Assembly (NCBI GenBank): GCA_946482615.1
Contig: CAMLSF010000030.1
Span: 1-28,188 of the forward strand
Direction of reading: 5' to 3'
Source of the DNA: an uncultured Chromatiaceae bacterium
GTDB lineage: Bacteria; Pseudomonadota; Gammaproteobacteria; Enterobacterales; Alteromonadaceae
DNA length: 28,188 nucleotides
The notes under the pieces are model-generated. The model was given only the letters and a program-made list of their open reading frames with translations. It had not been told where the DNA came from and did no database searches. The translations under genes and the position numbers were made by a program. Position 1 is the stretch's first letter. Each line of letters starts with the position of its first letter. Positions 24,452 to 28,188 of this stretch are shown here, in pieces.

Positions 24452-25174
24452 ATGACAACCCCAACTGAACAAATCCAAGCTCAACCTGCAGGCAAAGATG
24501 TGAAACAAATCCTCGCCGAACTTAGCGAAAAGTTTCCTCTGTGTTTTAGCCAAAGCGGTGAAGCTAAACCTCTGAAAATTGGTATTTTTCAGGACTTAGC
24601 ACAGCGGTTGTCTGAAGAAGATGGCATCAGCAAAACTCAAATTCGTCATGCCTTACGTCTTTATACGTCCAGTTGGCGTTATCTGGCTGGTGTCAAAGTG
24701 GGAGTTGCCCGTGTTGATTTAGATGGTCAGGCCGGTGATTTGATTGATGAACAACAAGCTGCGCATGCTGCTGAAACCTTGGAGCAAAGCAAAGCCAAAG
24801 CAGCTGAAGTTCGCAAAGCCAAAGCTGCAGCAGAACGAGCTAAACACAAAGAGCAGCAAAAAGAGCAGTCAAAAACAACTTCATCTGACAAACCTGCTTA
24901 CAAAAAATCTCAGCCAAATAAGGCCTCAGTGGCTGCAAAAGCGGCCAGACTGAACTCTAAGCCTCAGACCACAGAAAAAGTGGTGCAAGAGCAAGCGGTT
25001 GAACTTATTGCATTAAATACAGCCACATTAAAAGTTGGCAGTGCTGTGCAGTTAAAAGTAGGCTTAAAACCTGTGCCTGCTACTGTACTTGAAGTAGTTA
25101 AAAATGATGTTGTGGTGCAGCTTGCCTCAGGTATGGTGATTAAAACCCAAGGGGATAAGCTGTTCCAGGCTTAA
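24452..25174 (+). CDS. proQ: RNA chaperone ProQ
   Basis: 240 residues, close to the E. coli protein. The FinO-like RNA-binding domain (about 15-125) carries LSEKFPLCF, PLKIGIFQDLAQRLSE and RHALRLYTSSWRYLAGVKVG. A linker rich in Lys, Ala and Gln (about 110-180) follows, then a Tudor-like C-domain (about 190-240: LKVGSAVQLKVGLKPVPATV). It binds structured small RNAs and mRNA 3' ends. GAAGAAGAG in the end of the upstream gene probably acts as ribosome site. prc starts 16 bases after it, as in E. coli, where ProQ and Prc both affect osmoregulation and envelope maintenance. Confidence 0.96.
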   Translation: MTTPTEQIQAQPAGKDVKQILAELSEKFPLCFSQSGEAKPLKIGIFQDLAQRLSEEDGISKTQIRHALRLYTSSWRYLAGVKVGVARVDLDGQAGDLIDEQQAAHAAETLEQSKAKAAEVRKAKAAAERAKHKEQQKEQSKTTSSDKPAYKKSQPNKASVAAKAARLNSKPQTTEKVVQEQAVELIALNTATLKVGSAVQLKVGLKPVPATVLEVVKNDVVVQLASGMVIKTQGDKLFQA

Positions 25175-25190
25175 CAGAGACGAGTGTTCA

Positions 25191-27209
25191 ATGAAAAAAA
25201 TTTCCAGCTTAGCGGCGTTTTTTCTGGTTATAGGCAGCAGTGTTGCTGCGCCTGTTATTGCTCCTGTGCCGAATCTGGCACAAGAGCCACAGCATGCAAC
25301 GGCCAGTAAACGAATTACCAATTACTTTACCCGGGAGCATTATTTAGGCTTGCGCATTGATGACGAGTTATCGTCAAAAGTTTTTGACCGCTATTTAAAA
25401 AGTCTGGATTTTTTCCGTAACGTGTTATTGAAATCAGACGTCGACAGCTTCGAGCAATACCGCAAAGAATTTGATAACGGTTTGGCGAAAGGTCAGTTTG
25501 ACTTTGCATATCAGATGTTTAATTTAAGCATGACACGCCGGCTTGAACGTTATGACTATGCCATCAGTTTGCTGGATAAGCCGTTTGATTTCACTGCAAA
25601 AGATAGCTACGAATTTGAACGTGAAGACGCGCCCTGGGCTGCAGACGTATCGCATTTGAATGAGCTGTGGCGTCAAAAAGTAAAATTTGACGCATTGAAT
25701 CTGAAGCTGGCTGGTAAAACAGCAGAAGAGACCACCAAACTGCTGAAAAAGCGCTACGAAAACGCGAAAAAACGTTTATTACAGACAGAAAGCGAAGATG
25801 TTTTCCAGATTGTGATGAACTCCTACGCCCGCAGCATCGAAGCTCACACTTCTTATTTGTCTCCGCGCAACGCTGAACGTTTCCAGCAGGAAATGAACCT
25901 GTCACTGGAAGGTATTGGTGCTGTGCTGCAAAGTGATGATGATTTTACGGTCATTATGAGTTTGGTGCCCGGCGGTCCGGCTGATTTGACGAAAAAAATC
26001 AAACCCAAAGATAAAATCATTGGTGTGGCTCAGGGCGACGAAGAGTTTGTTGATGTAGTGGGCTGGCGTCTGGATGACGTAGTCGATCTGATCAAAGGTC
26101 CAAAAGGCTCTACGGTGCGTTTGCAGGTGTTAGTAGGTGGAGATGCTTCTAAAGGCGTACCGACCCAGATTTCTATAGTCCGGGATAAAATCCGTTTAGA
26201 GGACAGGGCCGCCAAAGCTGAAGTGCTGGAGCCTAAACTGAGTCCGCTGGGTAAAAAAATTGGTGTGATTAATATTCCAAGCTTTTACAACAACCTGACG
26301 GAAGATGTGAAAAAAGAAATTGCCAGCTTAAAGCAGCAGAATGTGGACGGTATTATCGTTGACCTGCGAGGCAACGGTGGGGGTTCTTTGCCGGAAGCTG
26401 TATCTCTGACCGGTTTGTTTATCGACAAAGGCCCTGTGGTACAAATTCGTGAAGCGGGTAACCGTATTGGCATCAGTCAGGATCAGGACGGCAGCGTATT
26501 TTATGATGGTCCTTTAACAGTGATGGTTGACCGTTATAGTGCTTCGGCTTCTGAAATTTTTGCTGCTGCTATGCAGGATTATGGTCGCGCTCTGATCGTA
26601 GGCGAACATACCTTTGGTAAAGGCACAGTGCAGCAACACCGTGGTTTAGGTCGGGTCTACGATATGTTTGAAGAGTCTTTAGGTTCAGTGCAGTTTACCA
26701 TCGCCAAGTTCTATCGCATCGATGGGGGCAGTACTCAGCATAAAGGGGTGATCCCTGACATTTTATTCCCTTCACCGATAGAACCGGGCGAGTGGGGCGA
26801 AAGCAAAGAAGAGAATGCTTTGCCTTGGGATAGTATTCCTGCTGCTCAGTACCAGGCCTCGGATGAGATTAAAAAGGCTCTGCCGGTTTTACAGAAAAAA
26901 CATCAGGAGCGTTTTAGTAAAGAGACTGAGTACAAATACCTGATGGACGATATTGCACTGTATAACAAAGAAAAAGATGAAAAGACTATTTCTTTAAATG
27001 AGCAGGAACGTCTGAAGAAAAAAGAGGAAAACACTGCCCGCGATTTAAAACGAGTCAACGAGCGTTTAGCACGATTGAAGTTACCGGCAGTAAAAAATCT
27101 GGATGATTTACCTGAAGTGTTAGAAAAGCTGGATCCGCTGCTGGAAGAAACAGCTCAGATCACAGCAGATATGTTAAGTCTGGGACATCTGGCAAAACGC
27201 GCAGAATAA
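25191..27209 (+). CDS. prc: Tail-specific periplasmic protease Prc
   Basis: 672 residues. After a signal peptide (about 1-23) comes an N-terminal helical domain, a PDZ domain (about 235-330, LSLEGIGAVLQSDDDFTVIM), and the S41 protease core. The Ser/Lys dyad is Ser452 in DRYSASASEIF and Lys477 in TFGKGTVQQ, matching the numbering I recall for E. coli Prc. IIVDLRGNGGGSLPEAV is the substrate-binding stretch. The C-terminal region is charged and helical (about 570-670). It degrades proteins with nonpolar C-termini and processes penicillin-binding protein 3 and murein hydrolases in E. coli. It ends the msrC-orf-proQ-prc cluster, and the palindrome after its stop supplies a terminator. Confidence 0.96.
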   Translation: MKKISSLAAFFLVIGSSVAAPVIAPVPNLAQEPQHATASKRITNYFTREHYLGLRIDDELSSKVFDRYLKSLDFFRNVLLKSDVDSFEQYRKEFDNGLAKGQFDFAYQMFNLSMTRRLERYDYAISLLDKPFDFTAKDSYEFEREDAPWAADVSHLNELWRQKVKFDALNLKLAGKTAEETTKLLKKRYENAKKRLLQTESEDVFQIVMNSYARSIEAHTSYLSPRNAERFQQEMNLSLEGIGAVLQSDDDFTVIMSLVPGGPADLTKKIKPKDKIIGVAQGDEEFVDVVGWRLDDVVDLIKGPKGSTVRLQVLVGGDASKGVPTQISIVRDKIRLEDRAAKAEVLEPKLSPLGKKIGVINIPSFYNNLTEDVKKEIASLKQQNVDGIIVDLRGNGGGSLPEAVSLTGLFIDKGPVVQIREAGNRIGISQDQDGSVFYDGPLTVMVDRYSASASEIFAAAMQDYGRALIVGEHTFGKGTVQQHRGLGRVYDMFEESLGSVQFTIAKFYRIDGGSTQHKGVIPDILFPSPIEPGEWGESKEENALPWDSIPAAQYQASDEIKKALPVLQKKHQERFSKETEYKYLMDDIALYNKEKDEKTISLNEQERLKKKEENTARDLKRVNERLARLKLPAVKNLDDLPEVLEKLDPLLEETAQITADMLSLGHLAKRAE

Positions 27210-27217
27210 ATGAAGCT

Positions 27218-27271
27218 AAGGGGTCAGAGTCAATGAGCTGCACAGACGTTCATTGACTCTGACCCCTTTTT
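27218..27271 (+). repeat. Long REP-like palindrome, also acting as prc terminator
   Basis: A 17-base arm at 27220-27236 (GGGGTCAGAGTCAATGA) is matched by its exact complement at 27250-27266, with a 13-base loop and flanking AA/TT, followed by TTTTT to 27271. This is an efficient intrinsic terminator shape. From memory, GGGGTCAGAGTC-type palindromes are dispersed in many gammaproteobacterial genomes, in some cases linked to REP-associated transposases; none of those genes is in this window. Confidence 0.85.
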
Positions 27272-27316
27272 ATAACAACAGAATTGGTGTTAACCAATCG
27301 AGATGAGAACAATTCC

Positions 27317-28188
27317 ATGGAACTACAAACTACACCACGCCAAATCAAAGCCCCCAGCTTTATAGATGCCAGTATTCCGTTACTGGTTCTGATCGTGCTG
27401 CTGGCTCTTGCTGTTTACTTATATGGCAGCGACTCTTCTTATGGAGCTAACCAGATCGCGTTATTTATTGCATCAGGTGTGGCTGTTATTATAGGTTTGA
27501 AAAATGGCTACAGCTGGAATGATATAGAGCAGGCTATGGTCAAAGGCATTTCGTTGTCTTTGGGAGCTTTGCTGATCCTGTTTTCTGTAGGTGCACTGAT
27601 AGGCACCTGGTTACTGGCCGGTACCGTACCTTCGCTGATTTATTATGGTTTGCAGCTGTTGGACCCTTCCTGGTTTTATGCCGCCAGCTGCTTGCTTTGT
27701 GCTGTAGTTGCATTAAGTATCGGCAGTAGCTGGACTACAGCAGCCACTATAGGGGTAGCCTTAATTGGTGTGGCCGCCGGTTTGGGGATGTCGCCAGCTA
27801 TTACTGCCGGTGCTATTGTTTCCGGCGCTTATTTTGGCGATAAAATTTCACCTGTCAGTGAAACCACTAACCTGGCTCCGGCTGTTGCAGGTTCAAACTT
27901 GTTTGATCATATCCGCCATATGACCTGGACTACTATTCCCAGTCTGATTTTGGCGCTGATTATTTTTGCTGTATTAGGTTTTAATGCCAATGCCGTGGCC
28001 GATGATTCGCAAATCCGTGCCATCAGCGAAGCCTTGCAGCAGCATTTTGTCATCAGTCCGCTGATGTTGGTGCCGTTATTAGTATTAATGGCTATGGCGG
28101 TTAAAAAAGTACCGGCTTTCCCCACCGTATTTATCGGTGCTTTGTTAGGTGGTGTCTGGGCTGTGGTGTTCCAGCCACAACTGATTGC
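27317..28188 (+). CDS. nhaC: NhaC-family Na+/H+ antiporter (5' part, cut by the window edge)
   Basis: The first 290 codons are present and open to the window edge. About seven membrane helices are visible: VLIVLLALAVYLYG, IALFIASGVAVIIGL, LGALLILFSVGALIGTWLL, ALSIGSSWTTAATIGVALIG, and others. The motif GSSWTTAATIG followed by GAIVSGAYFGDKISPVSETT is diagnostic of NhaC antiporters. They exchange Na+ for protons, or malate/lactate and Na+/H+ in some members. The GAGATGAG before the ATG is a fair ribosome site. The terminator after prc makes this a separate transcript. Partial only at the 3' side. Confidence 0.93.
   Translation, partial: MELQTTPRQIKAPSFIDASIPLLVLIVLLALAVYLYGSDSSYGANQIALFIASGVAVIIGLKNGYSWNDIEQAMVKGISLSLGALLILFSVGALIGTWLLAGTVPSLIYYGLQLLDPSWFYAASCLLCAVVALSIGSSWTTAATIGVALIGVAAGLGMSPAITAGAIVSGAYFGDKISPVSETTNLAPAVAGSNLFDHIRHMTWTTIPSLILALIIFAVLGFNANAVADDSQIRAISEALQQHFVISPLMLVPLLVLMAMAVKKVPAFPTVFIGALLGGVWAVVFQPQLI

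Overview
The window reads as chromosomal DNA of a gammaproteobacterium, most probably Rheinheimera/Pararheinheimera or a close relative. Three things point there: a class A beta-lactamase that I recognise as a PER-family enzyme, the msrC - small ORF - proQ - prc cluster, and a housekeeping gene set typical of Alteromonadales-like bacteria. The genus is inferred from gene content; no alignment was run. I see no insertion sequence, integrase, phage gene or CRISPR array.

Layout. 1-2.9 kb: a short undefined left edge, an EamA-type exporter and an exported DUF3300 protein with a His-rich middle and a repeated tail. 2.9-6.5 kb: the PER-like beta-lactamase, a glutathione S-transferase-like gene and, convergent to them, an ABC exporter. 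6.9-9.0 kb: a poorly known stretch with a HEPN-like hypothetical gene on the plus strand, a three-gene minus-strand unit (a small protein ending in five 14-residue repeats, then two membrane proteins) and tRNA-Pro(GGG). 9.1-12.1 kb: an SbtA-like permease divergent from a LysR regulator, then an exported catalase-like haem protein. 12.6-15.0 kb: a secreted lamin-tail/endonuclease I nuclease and a stand-alone astE. 15.3-19.0 kb: a branched-chain 2-oxoacid dehydrogenase operon (E1 alpha, E1 beta, E2 with two lipoyl domains) without an E3 gene. 19.1-23.6 kb: a Hanks-type protein kinase with an unassigned C-terminal half, an exported M1 aminopeptidase and a SIMPL-domain protein. 23.7-27.2 kb: msrC, a small acidic ORF, proQ and prc, closed by a long REP-like palindrome. 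27.3 kb to the right edge: the start of an NhaC-type antiporter.

The most notable part is bla - gst - ABC exporter. As I recall the literature, this is the gene order carried with mobile blaPER in clinical isolates. Here it sits among ordinary genes with no mobile element, as expected for a chromosomal source locus. The enzyme has Tyr where I recall Thr in mobile PER, directly after the KTG triad. The best candidate for something undescribed is the 14-residue-repeat protein and its two membrane-protein neighbours.
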